Below, in pieces: positions 17,475 through 26,535 of a stretch of 64,000 nucleotides of DNA; position 1 is the first letter of the stretch; each line of letters begins with the position of its first letter. This DNA is from Streptacidiphilus sp041262525 (GTDB taxonomy: Bacteria > Actinomycetota > Actinomycetes > Streptomycetales > Streptomycetaceae): the NCBI RefSeq assembly GCF_041262525.1, contig NZ_JBGCCK010000014.1:124001-188000 (forward strand), written 5' to 3'. Below the pieces are notes generated by a model. The model had not been told where the DNA came from. It was given only the letters and a program-made list of their open reading frames with translations, and made no database searches. The position numbers were made by a program, and so were the translations under genes.

Positions 17475-17508
17475 GGGGCAGAACGGGCGATACCACCCGT
17501 CCTGCCCC
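17475..17508. terminator. Hairpin terminator after RNA ligase
   Basis: GGGGCAG-A-ACGGG pairs with CCCGT-C-CTGCCCC around an 8-base loop, giving a 12-bp stem with one mismatch. It lies 35 bp past the RNA-ligase stop on the minus strand, between that gene and dacB, and has no U tract. Confidence 0.7.
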
Positions 17509-17542
17509 ACCTCTTCAGACCGGCTGCCTCACTCGCGCCGCC

Positions 17543-18610
17543 TCACTCGAACTCGGTCCCGCCCTGCCGGGTGAGGTACGCCGGGTTGATCACCTTCGCG
17601 ATCGCGCGGCTGCTCCCCAGCGCCGTGCTGCGCCGCTCCACGCGCGGCCGGACCACGACGCCCTCGCGGATGTGCAGCGCGCGGCCGGACAGCGTCTCGC
17701 TGCCCTCGGCGAGCGCCAGGACCGACTCCGTCTCGAAGGGCCCGGCGAACAGCCTGGGCACCACCGGGAGGTCGTCGGCCAACCAGTCCTGCGGGTCGAG
17801 CCAGCGGACGATGCCGCTGCCGTCGTCGTAGGAGAGGTCGAAGACCACGAATCCCGGCGCACCGCTTCGCACATCCGCGCCGTAGGCGAGGTCCTGCACG
17901 CCGGCGCCGTAGACCTCACCGAAGATGCCGACCCGGCTCGCCCCGAGGCGCTCCGCCAGCCGCGACGCGACCGCCGGGAGGTCGAACCCCCGAGCCGCAC
18001 GCCAGTAGAGGTTCCGCTCGTCCTCGACCAGCGCGAGGTGGCTCGCACCGATCCCCTTGGAGGAGACCTGCACCCGACCGTCGGCGAACCAGGTGAAGAG
18101 GCAGCAGCTGCCATGCACCTTCTCGGTGATCACGACCTCCTCGCCCGGCTCGAACACGTCCGGGTAGCGCCGCAGGTTCTCGATGTCGACCCACGGCAGC
18201 AGGTCCGGCGCCGGTTCGGCGTCGCCCGACATCCGCGCCGGCACCGGCGGCACCCATTTCGTGATGCCCAGCGCCTCGGCGAAGTCGGTCCCTTCCGCGT
18301 GCGCGGCGGTCAGATCCGCGTCGAGCGCGCGCGGACGGCAGACGATGCCCTGGGATATCTCTCCGCGCAGCCGGATCGCCTTGACCCGGTTCTGCTCCCT
18401 GCCCGCGAGCCGTCCGGTCAGCCCCAGTTCGTCGACCAGCGCGGCCGGGAGAACCGCCTGCTCGGGGATGTAGACGGCGATGTCGCCACTGCGGTACGCC
18501 CCCTTCGCGACGACCGCGCGGAAGAGCCCGACCTGGGCCAGTTCGAGCGCGTCGGCGGCGGGGTGGGGGTGGATCGTCAGCTGCTCGGCGGTGATGCGGA
18601 GGGTGGACAC
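17543..18610 (-). CDS. DRB0094-like RNA ligase
   Basis: The product has 355 residues. It resembles the RNA ligase family of Deinococcus DRB0094, which seals 3'-OH/5'-phosphate nicks in RNA-containing duplexes. The nucleotidyl-transfer domain carries motif I EKVHGS, with Lys164 as the predicted AMP-accepting lysine, followed by FGEVYG (motif III region) and EGVVVRP (motif IV), with a C-terminal AKVIN (motif V). The first 150 residues form the OB-like N-terminal module typical of that family. GAGGAG eight bases before the GTG at 18610 sets the start. No RtcB, HEN1/Pnkp or toxin gene is adjacent. Confidence 0.85.
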   Translation of the reverse strand: MSTLRITAEQLTIHPHPAADALELAQVGLFRAVVAKGAYRSGDIAVYIPEQAVLPAALVDELGLTGRLAGREQNRVKAIRLRGEISQGIVCRPRALDADLTAAHAEGTDFAEALGITKWVPPVPARMSGDAEPAPDLLPWVDIENLRRYPDVFEPGEEVVITEKVHGSCCLFTWFADGRVQVSSKGIGASHLALVEDERNLYWRAARGFDLPAVASRLAERLGASRVGIFGEVYGAGVQDLAYGADVRSGAPGFVVFDLSYDDGSGIVRWLDPQDWLADDLPVVPRLFAGPFETESVLALAEGSETLSGRALHIREGVVVRPRVERRSTALGSSRAIAKVINPAYLTRQGGTEFE

Positions 18611-18751
18611 AAGAACGGCTCCTCGGCCGGGACGGGACAGGTGGTGATCCTGCGGATGCTGCGATCCGTGCAAGATCTCCACCAGTGTCCCGGCCGGTCG
18701 AGGAGCCGTCAGCTGAATTTCGGTCAGCGGGGCTCAGCGAACCGCCGTCCG

Positions 18752-19549
18752 TCAGGCGACGTCCTTGCGGGTCACGCCCAGGTAGCCGACGAACGCGGCG
18801 ATCAGCGCCGCCAGCGCGAGGCTGACCCAGCCCGTGCCCCAGTTCAGGCCGCCACGCTGGTGCGAGACGCCCATCCAGTCGGCGAACGAGGCCCCCAGCG
18901 GCCGGGTCACCACGTAGGCGAACCAGAAGGCGAAGATCGGGTTCAGCCCGAGCTTCCAGTGCCCGAGGGCCGGGATCGCGATCAGCCCGGCGAAGAGCAG
19001 CCCGGAGGAGAAGTAGCCCAGGTGCAGCGTGACCGCCGTCATGTCACCGGTGGCCGTGCCGAGCGCGAAGGTCGTCAGCACGGTCGCCCAGTAGAAGAGT
19101 TCGCGGCGACGGGTGGTGATGCTGTGGATCGAGAGCGTCTTCTCGCTCCGGTACCAGAGCCCGAAGATCACAGCGAGGGTCACCGCGAAGAACGCGGACG
19201 AGGCGACGTACGGGACCTTGAACTGCACGTGCAGTACATCGGCGGCCATGGTGCCGAACACGCTCACCATGACCACGGCCGTCCAGTAGATCGCCGCCGA
19301 GTAGCGCTTCGCCACCAGCTGGACGGTGAGCGAGATCGCCAGCACGACGCCGGCCGCCGCCACGGTGAGCTGCGGGTCGTACCGCTTCACCAGGAAGTCC
19401 GAGGTGGTCTCGCCCATACCGGTGGTCAACACCTTGATGATCCAGAAGAGCGCGGTCACTTCAGGGACCTTGCTCAGCGCCTGACGAGCGTGGGCCCCGG
19501 GACGCGACTGCAGCAGTTGATCTCTCGCCATGACGCGAGAGCCTTCCAT
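18752..19549 (-). CDS. COG4705 membrane protein
   Basis: The product has 265 residues with seven or eight membrane helices. It matches the uncharacterised COG4705 family, including the signature VPEVTALFWIIKVLTTGMGETTSDFL near the N terminus and a second internal GTATGDMTAVTLHLG. The repeated pattern of a TxxGE/TATGD helix suggests an internal duplication that could form a transport path. Function is unknown. The ATG at 19549 has no clear ribosome-binding site; an ATG at 19531 has GGAAGG ten bases upstream and is the alternative. Confidence 0.8.
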   Translation of the reverse strand: MEGSRVMARDQLLQSRPGAHARQALSKVPEVTALFWIIKVLTTGMGETTSDFLVKRYDPQLTVAAAGVVLAISLTVQLVAKRYSAAIYWTAVVMVSVFGTMAADVLHVQFKVPYVASSAFFAVTLAVIFGLWYRSEKTLSIHSITTRRRELFYWATVLTTFALGTATGDMTAVTLHLGYFSSGLLFAGLIAIPALGHWKLGLNPIFAFWFAYVVTRPLGASFADWMGVSHQRGGLNWGTGWVSLALAALIAAFVGYLGVTRKDVA

Positions 19550-19595
19550 ACGAAAGTGTCGCGCCCGTGGGCGGGAAGGGTTCCGGCCGAAATCC

Positions 19596-19618
19596 TCACC
19601 GAGTTATGGAAACGGTGA
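19596..19618. terminator. Hairpin terminator candidate
   Basis: TCACCG (19596-19601) and CGGTGA (19613-19618) form a 6-bp stem around an 11-base loop, and the following bases are TTT. The hairpin lies 28 bp after the stop of the minus-strand oxidoreductase and before the COG4705 gene. Confidence 0.4.
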
Positions 19619-19645
19619 TTTCAGGACAGAAGTGGTCAGACCGGG

Positions 19646-20578
19646 TCAGATCGCGCCCTTGATCCGGCGCACGATCTCCTCGCACAGCTCGTGGGTGCGC
19701 AGCGCGTCGTACGCGTCGAGGGTCTGGCCGGCACGGACGGCGTCGAGGAAGGCAAGGACGGCCTGCTCGATCCCCCGCTGGCGGGCGACGGGCACCCAGT
19801 CACCGCGACGAGTGATGCTCTGCCGGCCGTCGTGGTCGACGACCTCCGCCAGGTTCATGACCACGCGCTTGGTGTTGCCGCCTGAGACCTCCAGCACCTC
19901 CTCGGTCGACCCGCTGAGCCGGTTCATGATGCCCAGGGCAGTGAACCCGTCACCGCCCAGCGTCAGCACGAGGTGCTCCACCAGCCCGTCCCGGCTGCGG
20001 GCCCGCACATCCACGTGCTCGATCTCCCCAGGAGCCAGTGCCCGCAACTGGTCGACTACGTGGACGAAGTCGTCGAAAACCAGGGTGCGCGCCGCCTCCG
20101 GCAGCCCCACCCGGTTCTTCTGCAGCACGATCAGATCCCGGGGCACCTCCATCGCCGCGAGATACCCGGGCGCATACCGGCGATTGAACCCCACCATCAA
20201 CGAGCGCCCACGACGGTCGGCAAGCTCGACGAGATGGCGCGCGCCTTCCACGGTGTAGTCCAGCGGCTTGTCCACGTACACATCGACGTCGGCCTCCAGC
20301 AGCCGCTCAACGATCGGCACGTGCTGATCCGTCGAGGCGTGCACGAACGCGGCTTTGATGCCGCTGTCGATCAACTCACCCAGGTCGGTGAACCGGCGCT
20401 CGACCGCCACCCGATGAGCCTCTCCCAACCGGTCCAGCTTCGCCCGGTCCCGCGTCATCAACCGCAGGTCAAGACCCGGCAGCGCCCCGAGCACCGGCAG
20501 ATACGCCTTCTGCGCAATGTCCCCCAGGCCCACCACACCGACCGGAAGAAGATCATCAGATGTAACGAAGTCAGACAC
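19646..20578 (-). CDS. Gfo/Idh/MocA oxidoreductase
   Basis: The product has 310 residues. The N-terminal Rossmann fold begins VGVVGLGDIAQKAYLPVLGALPG, and the family motif EKP appears as DKPLDY, with the conserved Lys that positions substrate. The C-terminal domain has the usual mixed sheet. It is an NAD(P)-dependent sugar or inositol-type dehydrogenase/reductase with unassigned substrate. GGAG six bases before the GTG at 20578 sets the start. It follows the secreted propeller protein gene on the same strand by 80 bp, so it may use the sugars that protein helps to release. Confidence 0.82.
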   Translation of the reverse strand: MSDFVTSDDLLPVGVVGLGDIAQKAYLPVLGALPGLDLRLMTRDRAKLDRLGEAHRVAVERRFTDLGELIDSGIKAAFVHASTDQHVPIVERLLEADVDVYVDKPLDYTVEGARHLVELADRRGRSLMVGFNRRYAPGYLAAMEVPRDLIVLQKNRVGLPEAARTLVFDDFVHVVDQLRALAPGEIEHVDVRARSRDGLVEHLVLTLGGDGFTALGIMNRLSGSTEEVLEVSGGNTKRVVMNLAEVVDHDGRQSITRRGDWVPVARQRGIEQAVLAFLDAVRAGQTLDAYDALRTHELCEEIVRRIKGAI

Positions 20579-20658
20579 GGGCACTCCAGACCGGCTAGTG
20601 ATCACCAACACCCCAACCTAACCTCCTCATCGGACACTCGCCGTCACAGGCCCGGCTG

Positions 20659-23523
20659 TCAGCTGCCGTAGACGCGGAAGGCCCAGAGGGAGTAGCCGTA
20701 GCCGGTCGCGCGGGCCGTCCCGTACATCCGGATGTAGCGGCCGGAGCCGGTGAGGCCGGTCAGGTCCTGGTTGCCGCCGGGGCCGTTGGTGGTCGAGTAG
20801 ATCGTCGTCCAGGTCGTCCCGTCGTTGGAGGTCTGGATCTGGTAGGCCGTCGCGTAGGCGGCTTCCCAGTCGAGCTGGACCTCGTGGATGGCGTGCGTGG
20901 CGCCGAGGTCGACCTGGAGCCACTGCGGGTCGGCGAAGGCACTGGACCAGCGGGTCGCCGGGTTGCCGTCGGTGGCCAGGTTCGCGGTGTCGCTGGTGCC
21001 GGACTGGACCGAGGAGGCCGTCGTCGGCCGGTTCAGGGCCAGGTCGGTGGCGACGACGGTCCAGGTGAACCAGGCGGTTCCGGAGGCGCCGGTGGTGTCG
21101 GTCGCGGTGACGGTGACGGCCGAGGCGCCGGAGCCGGTCGGGGTGCCGGTGATCCGGCCGGTCGAGGAGTTGATCGAGAGGCCCGCGGGGAGGCCGGAGG
21201 CGCGGTAGGCGAGTGCCTGGCCGGCAGCCGAGTCCGTGGCGCTGATCTGCAGCGGGGCGATGGCCGTGCCGCCGGTTGAGCTCTGGTCGCCCGGCGGGGC
21301 GACGGTGACGGTGTTCGCGCTGGTCCCGCCGGTGGCCCTGAAGGCGAGCAGTTGCGCGGCGGCGGGACGGGTGTCGCCCGTGCTGCCGGCGTTGTCCCAG
21401 CCGCGCTGCGGAGCGGTGGCCACCTGGCTGCCCTGGGCGGTGAGGCTGAGGGCCAGACCGCTGTAGCGGTTGACCAGCCGGTAGCCGCCCTGGCCCGGCG
21501 CGGTGGCCGCCCGGATCGACCACTGCTGGCCGGTCGTGGGCGAGCCGCCGAGCCTGCCGGGGGTGACCGGCGCGTCCCAGGCGCGGCCGGCGTTGCCGCT
21601 CGCGTCGACGCCGAGCACCTGGCCGGAGGAGGCGTTCGCGACGGTCCAGAAGCCGTCGCCGGTCGGCTGGAAGCTCCAGTTCTGGGTGGGCGCGGCGCTG
21701 CTCGCGGCGACGGCGGTCAGCGCGGAGCCGCTCTGCGCGAGGTACTGGCCGTCGCCTGCGCTGATCTCGTACCGCACGCCTGGGGTGACCGGCGCGGCGG
21801 GGAGGTCCGCCGACGAGGTGGGCGCGATGGTGATGTCGGCGTACTCGCTGGTGTAGGTGGAGCAGTAGTACGCGCAGTAGGAGCGGAAGGTCCGGCCGAC
21901 GACGTTCGAGCTGGTGAGGTTGCCGGTGTCCAGCATCCAGCGGTACCAGGCGCCGTTGGGCTGGTCGGTGACCAGGCCGAGGTCGGTCCACTTCTGCGTG
22001 GCAAGGCTGTCGGTGACGTAGAAGTGCAGCGGGGTCAGCGTGCCGGTGGCCTGGGCGACGTTGTTCTGCGGGGTGCCGATGTACTTGCCCAGGTAGGCGT
22101 CCCAGGCCACGTTCATCACCGCGAGCTGCGAGTTGTCGGGCGTCGCCCCGGCCGCGACCTGGGCGGCGACGCTGCCGGAGGCGTGCGGCGCGTAGTCGTC
22201 GGCGGGGGCGATGTAGCCGGGGCCGCCGCCGTCGGCGGGGATGATGTCGCTCTCCGCGCCGCCGACGCCGGGCTGGGTCCAGGCGCCGTCGTACCACTTC
22301 TGCCAGGAGCCTCCGGCCATCTTCTGCGCGATCGGCGCTCGCGCGACGTGCTGCAGCCAGACGGTGCCGCTGCCGGACTTGTCGAGCACGCGGGTGGCGT
22401 AGAAGGCGTAGAAGTACCCGGAGGCGTTGTCGACGAAGAGGCGCTGGTCGCCGTCGCCGTAGTAGTAGGTGGCGCCGGGGAACTGGGCGGTGTCGCCGCG
22501 CTTGGTGCTGTAGGGCGAGGTGACGGCGTGGCCCTTGACGGACCAGGTGTGGCCCTGGTCCTTGGAGACCGCGTAGTCGATGGCGTCGTAGTGCAGGCCG
22601 TCGCCGAAGGGCTGCGGGGTGAACTCGTTGTGGACCAGGCCGTACCAGTCCCCGGTGTCCGGGTCGACCCAGACGCCGCTCAGGTCGCAGTAGTTGCGCT
22701 CCGCGTAGCCCGAGCCGGTGGGCGCGTTGGTGGCGGTGACACCGGTCGGGCTGTTGTTGCAGCGCCAGGTGGTGTCGGCGTTGCTGTCCTTGGAGTTGGC
22801 CGGGTTCACCGAGCTGCTGATGGGCGCGGTGGTCGCGGTGTCGAAGTTCGTGCCGGACCAGAAGTCCCACTGCCTGATGTCCTTGGCACCGTAGAGGGAG
22901 TGCGCGGACTGGTAGTAGAACTGGCCGTTCTTGTCCAGGTAGACCGATGCGGGGGTGTCGTCCGGGTTGGCGAAGTTCACCGCCTTGCCGGAGGAGAGCA
23001 CGTAGGGGTCGGCGGGCGCGGCGGCGGCGGCCCAGACCTCGCCGGTCTGCGCCGGGTCGCAGGGGGCGAGCCCGATCCGGTCGTTGTCGGCGACCACCCC
23101 CTGGACCTCCAGGCACTTGCCGGACTTGGCCGAGTAGATCGTGCCGTCCGGCACATGCCGGAACCGCTGCTCCGGCGCACCGGCCGCGCAGCTCCACAGC
23201 TCGACGAGCGCTGCGGTGGCGTTGGAACCACCGGTCACCGCCAGGCACTTGCCGAGGACGGTCACCGAACCGTCGCTGTTCCAGCTCCAGTTCTGCGCGG
23301 TGGAGCCGTTGCAGGCGTAGAGCTGGACCACGCTGCCGTCCGCGGTGCCGTAGTTGGAGTCGTCCAGGCACTTCCCGCCGAGGGTCACCGTGCCGGCCGC
23401 CACCGTGTGCGTCACCGCGTCGGCGGTCGCGCCGCCGCTCAGCGCTGCCGACGCGCCGACCAGCGCCAGTGCGAGGGCCGCCGCGAGGCGTCCCCTCCGG
23501 GGTCGTCCCACTCTCCTGTGCAT
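20659..23523 (-). CDS. Secreted propeller protein with CBM13 and CBM32
   Basis: The product has 954 residues. A signal peptide (1-35) is followed by a ricin-type CBM13 (about 40-165, QNWSWNSDGSV repeats). A large middle region (about 175-560) is rich in Trp/Tyr/Asp strand motifs, consistent with a glycosidase-like beta-propeller. A second RICIN-like segment follows (about 580-720), then a putative Ig domain (GLPAGLSINSSTGRITGTP) and a C-terminal F5/8-type discoidin/CBM32 domain (ALNRPTTASSVQSGTSDTANLATDGN). I cannot assign catalytic residues or a GH family by eye. It is divergent from the GH31 gene and shares an operator design with the GH30 gene. Confidence 0.8.
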   Translation of the reverse strand: MHRRVGRPRRGRLAAALALALVGASAALSGGATADAVTHTVAAGTVTLGGKCLDDSNYGTADGSVVQLYACNGSTAQNWSWNSDGSVTVLGKCLAVTGGSNATAALVELWSCAAGAPEQRFRHVPDGTIYSAKSGKCLEVQGVVADNDRIGLAPCDPAQTGEVWAAAAAPADPYVLSSGKAVNFANPDDTPASVYLDKNGQFYYQSAHSLYGAKDIRQWDFWSGTNFDTATTAPISSSVNPANSKDSNADTTWRCNNSPTGVTATNAPTGSGYAERNYCDLSGVWVDPDTGDWYGLVHNEFTPQPFGDGLHYDAIDYAVSKDQGHTWSVKGHAVTSPYSTKRGDTAQFPGATYYYGDGDQRLFVDNASGYFYAFYATRVLDKSGSGTVWLQHVARAPIAQKMAGGSWQKWYDGAWTQPGVGGAESDIIPADGGGPGYIAPADDYAPHASGSVAAQVAAGATPDNSQLAVMNVAWDAYLGKYIGTPQNNVAQATGTLTPLHFYVTDSLATQKWTDLGLVTDQPNGAWYRWMLDTGNLTSSNVVGRTFRSYCAYYCSTYTSEYADITIAPTSSADLPAAPVTPGVRYEISAGDGQYLAQSGSALTAVAASSAAPTQNWSFQPTGDGFWTVANASSGQVLGVDASGNAGRAWDAPVTPGRLGGSPTTGQQWSIRAATAPGQGGYRLVNRYSGLALSLTAQGSQVATAPQRGWDNAGSTGDTRPAAAQLLAFRATGGTSANTVTVAPPGDQSSTGGTAIAPLQISATDSAAGQALAYRASGLPAGLSINSSTGRITGTPTGSGASAVTVTATDTTGASGTAWFTWTVVATDLALNRPTTASSVQSGTSDTANLATDGNPATRWSSAFADPQWLQVDLGATHAIHEVQLDWEAAYATAYQIQTSNDGTTWTTIYSTTNGPGGNQDLTGLTGSGRYIRMYGTARATGYGYSLWAFRVYGS

Positions 23524-23570
23524 CGTGAGCCTCTCCGATCTCGGCAGCCCTGGTGACCCGCCGGGTTCAA

Positions 23571-23595
23571 TTAGTTAAAGTAGAATCAGAACTAA
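23571..23595. promoter_or_regulatory. Operator in divergent GH promoter region
   Basis: TTAGTT (23571-23576) and AACTAA (23590-23595) form a 25-bp dyad with a 13-bp centre. It fits the pattern TTAGTTnAAG-N8-GAACTA that also occurs at 28523-28547. On the minus strand it overlaps a plausible -10 for the propeller gene (-35 TTGACG at 23611-23606, 18-bp spacer). It may also control the GH31 gene, 84 bp away. Confidence 0.65.
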
Positions 23596-23679
23596 CCTGG
23601 CTCGGCGTCAAGACCCCGTACGCAGATCAACAGCTCAGCTGCACACCCCTCCTGACGTGATCTCAGAGAAGGAGCCGCC

Positions 23680-26433
23680 ATGCGAGCACGCCTGCTGGCC
23701 TTCGCACTGCCACCCCTGATCGCGCTCTCCGCCCTCACGCCGCTGGCCCCCACCAGCTCGGCAACCGCGGCGACGACCCGCTCCGACGTGGTCCGGGACG
23801 GGTCCGCGCGGTTCGAGGTCCTCTCGCCGACGCTGATCCGCACGGAGTACGCCGCCGACGGCGTCTTCGAGGACCGGCCCACCTTCAACGCCGTGAACCG
23901 GTCCATGCCGACACCCGCCTTCACCACCTCCGTCTCCGGCGGGGTGCGCACCATCACGACCGGCAAGCTGACCCTGCGCTACGTCGAGAACTCCGGCCCG
24001 TTCACCCCCGAGAACCTCAGCATCGCGCTGACCGCGGGCAGCACCGCGGTCACCGCCCGCCCCGCCTGGTCGACCACCCCGACCTGCGGTTACACCTCCG
24101 GCTGCGAGGCCGAGGGCCTGTCTCTCTCCGGCGGTGCGGCCACCGCGAGCGACCACACCGGCTACACCGGCAGCGGATTCGTGGCCGGGCTGAACAGCCC
24201 ACCGGCCGCGATCTCCTGGTCGGCGACGGGCGTTCCCGCCACCGGCGACTACGCGCTGCAGTTCCGCTACGCCAACAGCACCGGCGGCGACGGCCTGAAC
24301 ACCACCCGCACCATGAGCGTCACCGCGGGCGGCGCCACCACTCGGGTCAGCCTCCCGGTCACCGGCAGCTGGGACACCTGGGCCGTCGCCTCCACCATCG
24401 TGCACCTGACCGCGGGCACCAGCCCGCTGAGCGTGGCCTGCGCCACCGGCGACAGCTGCAACGTCAACATCGACAGCGTCGCGCTGACACCCGTCGGCGC
24501 GGCCTACCCGACGCCGACCGCCGCCGCGCCCTCCGCCAATCTGGGCGGCTACCGCCGCAGCCTTGACGGGCAGTCAGGCCCCGCCCCGATGGCGGACGGC
24601 CTGCTCGACACGGCGGGCTGGCACCTGCTGGACGACACCTCCACCGCCCTGCTCAACGCCGACGGCACCATCACCCAGCGCCCCTCGCACAGCGGAAAGC
24701 CGTACCAGGACGGCTACTTCTTCGGCTACGGTCACGACTACCGGCAGGGCCTCAAGGACCTGCACGACCTGACCGGCCCGGCCGTGCTGCTGCCGGAGTG
24801 GGCCTTCGGGGTGTGGAACTCGCGCTACTACGCCTACAGCGCCGCCGACTACCAGAACTCCGTGATCCCGGCCTTCCGCTCCCACCAGACGCCCATCGAC
24901 GCCCAGGTGATCGACACCGACTGGAAGTCCCCCAACGCCTGGGACGGCTGGTCCTGGAACACCTCCCTCTTCCCGAACCCGCAGGCCTTCATGAACTGGA
25001 CCAAGCAGCAGGGTCTCGCGGTCGCGCTCAACGTCCACCCGAGCATCACCGAGACCGATCCGCACTACGCCCAGGCGCAGGCCACCGCCGGCGGCGCGCT
25101 GGCCGTGGGCAGCTGCCTCTCGCCGACCACCTGCCACGTCTTCGACTGGAGCGACCCCAAGCAGCTCAAGGCCTACCTCGACCTGCACACCCCCCTCGAG
25201 CAGCAGGGCGTGCGCACCTGGTGGCTGGACTGGTGCTGCGACAACTCACAGGCCTCCGCGTCCGGCGTCACCCCCGACACCTGGATCAACGCCCAGTACG
25301 CCGCGCGCGGTGACGCGGCCGGGCTGCGCGGCTTCGCCTTCTCCCGGGCCGGCAGCGGCTACCAGGACTACACCGGCTCCGCCGTCTACCCCTCCGGCCC
25401 CTGGGCCGAGCACCGCTACACCCTCGCCTTCACCGGCGACACCTCGCCCACCTGGGACATGCTCTCCTTCGAGTCCTACTTCACCGCCCGCGAGTCCAGC
25501 GGAATCGGCCTGCCCTACATCACCCACGACATCGGCGGCTTCTACGCCGACTCCGCCTACGCCAAGAACGGGCACGACAACGACGACCTCTACGCGCGCT
25601 GGGTCCAGCTGGGCGCCTTCCAGCCGGTGCTGCGCCTGCACTCCAACCACGGCGACCGGCTCCCGTGGAACTACGGCGCGGCGGCCCAGGCCTCGGCCGA
25701 GAAGTTCCTGCGACTGCGCGAGGCGCTGGTCCCCTACAGCTACACGCTCGCCAAGCAGGCCCAGGACACCGGCCTGCCGATGGTCCGGGCGCTCTACCTG
25801 AACTACCCCGAGTCGCCCGAGGCGTACAGCTACGACCGCGAATACCTCTACGGGGACAACGTCCTGGTCGCCCCGGTGACCACCCCCGGCTCCGGCGACG
25901 TCACCACCAACGTCTGGCTGCCGCCGGGCAGCTGGACCGACTGGTTCACCGGCAAGACCTACACCGGACCGGCCACCGTCCCGATCACCACCGACCTGTC
26001 CACCATGCCGGTCTTCCTACGCTCCGGCGGCATCGTGCCCACCCGCAGCAACTACGTCGACAACACCGTGCAGCACCCGCTCGACCAGGTCACCCTCGAC
26101 GTCGCCACCGGCGGCAACGGCGCCTTCTCGCTCTACGAGGACGCCGGCGAGGGCAACACCTACAAGAGCGGGCAGTCCGCCACCACGCCGACGAGCTACG
26201 CCGACGCCACGCACACCCTCACCATCGGCGCCCGCCAGGGCAGCTACCCCGGCGCGGTAGCCACCCGGACCTGGACGATCAAGTTCCACGACGTGGCGTC
26301 CGCGCCGTCGAGCGTCACCATGAACGGAAATCGAGTCACCGGCTACTCCTACGACCCGACGACGAGCACCCTCACGGTCGCGACCGGCCCGCTGGCCACG
26401 GCCCAGACCGTCACCATCGGCTACACCTCATAG
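23680..26433 (+). CDS. GH31 glycoside hydrolase
   Basis: The secreted product has 917 residues (signal peptide about 1-31). The N-terminal galactose-mutarotase-like domain is interrupted by a CBM35-like insert (about 145-270, with a Gly/Thr-rich beta sandwich). The GH31 barrel follows, with predicted nucleophile Asp517 in WWLDWCCDNSQ. Other conserved barrel segments are DTDWKSPNAWDGWSWN, THDIGGFYADS and LHSNHGDRLPWNY. The C terminus has the usual beta domains. GH31 includes alpha-glucosidases, alpha-xylosidases and transglycosylases; the specificity is not clear. Given the nearby xyl genes, an alpha-xylosidase role is possible. Confidence 0.9.
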   Translation: MRARLLAFALPPLIALSALTPLAPTSSATAATTRSDVVRDGSARFEVLSPTLIRTEYAADGVFEDRPTFNAVNRSMPTPAFTTSVSGGVRTITTGKLTLRYVENSGPFTPENLSIALTAGSTAVTARPAWSTTPTCGYTSGCEAEGLSLSGGAATASDHTGYTGSGFVAGLNSPPAAISWSATGVPATGDYALQFRYANSTGGDGLNTTRTMSVTAGGATTRVSLPVTGSWDTWAVASTIVHLTAGTSPLSVACATGDSCNVNIDSVALTPVGAAYPTPTAAAPSANLGGYRRSLDGQSGPAPMADGLLDTAGWHLLDDTSTALLNADGTITQRPSHSGKPYQDGYFFGYGHDYRQGLKDLHDLTGPAVLLPEWAFGVWNSRYYAYSAADYQNSVIPAFRSHQTPIDAQVIDTDWKSPNAWDGWSWNTSLFPNPQAFMNWTKQQGLAVALNVHPSITETDPHYAQAQATAGGALAVGSCLSPTTCHVFDWSDPKQLKAYLDLHTPLEQQGVRTWWLDWCCDNSQASASGVTPDTWINAQYAARGDAAGLRGFAFSRAGSGYQDYTGSAVYPSGPWAEHRYTLAFTGDTSPTWDMLSFESYFTARESSGIGLPYITHDIGGFYADSAYAKNGHDNDDLYARWVQLGAFQPVLRLHSNHGDRLPWNYGAAAQASAEKFLRLREALVPYSYTLAKQAQDTGLPMVRALYLNYPESPEAYSYDREYLYGDNVLVAPVTTPGSGDVTTNVWLPPGSWTDWFTGKTYTGPATVPITTDLSTMPVFLRSGGIVPTRSNYVDNTVQHPLDQVTLDVATGGNGAFSLYEDAGEGNTYKSGQSATTPTSYADATHTLTIGARQGSYPGAVATRTWTIKFHDVASAPSSVTMNGNRVTGYSYDPTTSTLTVATGPLATAQTVTIGYTS

Positions 26434-26451
26434 GCGAGTAGGTCACGAGCT

Positions 26452-26486
26452 GCGGCGATCGGGCACTGACCGCGCCCGATCGCCGC
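26452..26486. terminator. Bidirectional hairpin terminator
   Basis: A perfect 13-bp stem, GCGGCGATCGGGC with GCCCGATCGCCGC, and a 9-base loop lie between the convergent GH31 (stop 26433) and GH30 (stop 26536) genes, so it can end both transcripts. Confidence 0.85.
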
Positions 26487-26535
26487 TTGCTCCCGTGAGT
26501 TCCTCCGTCGTTCGGTCCCTACCGACCGGGAGTGC

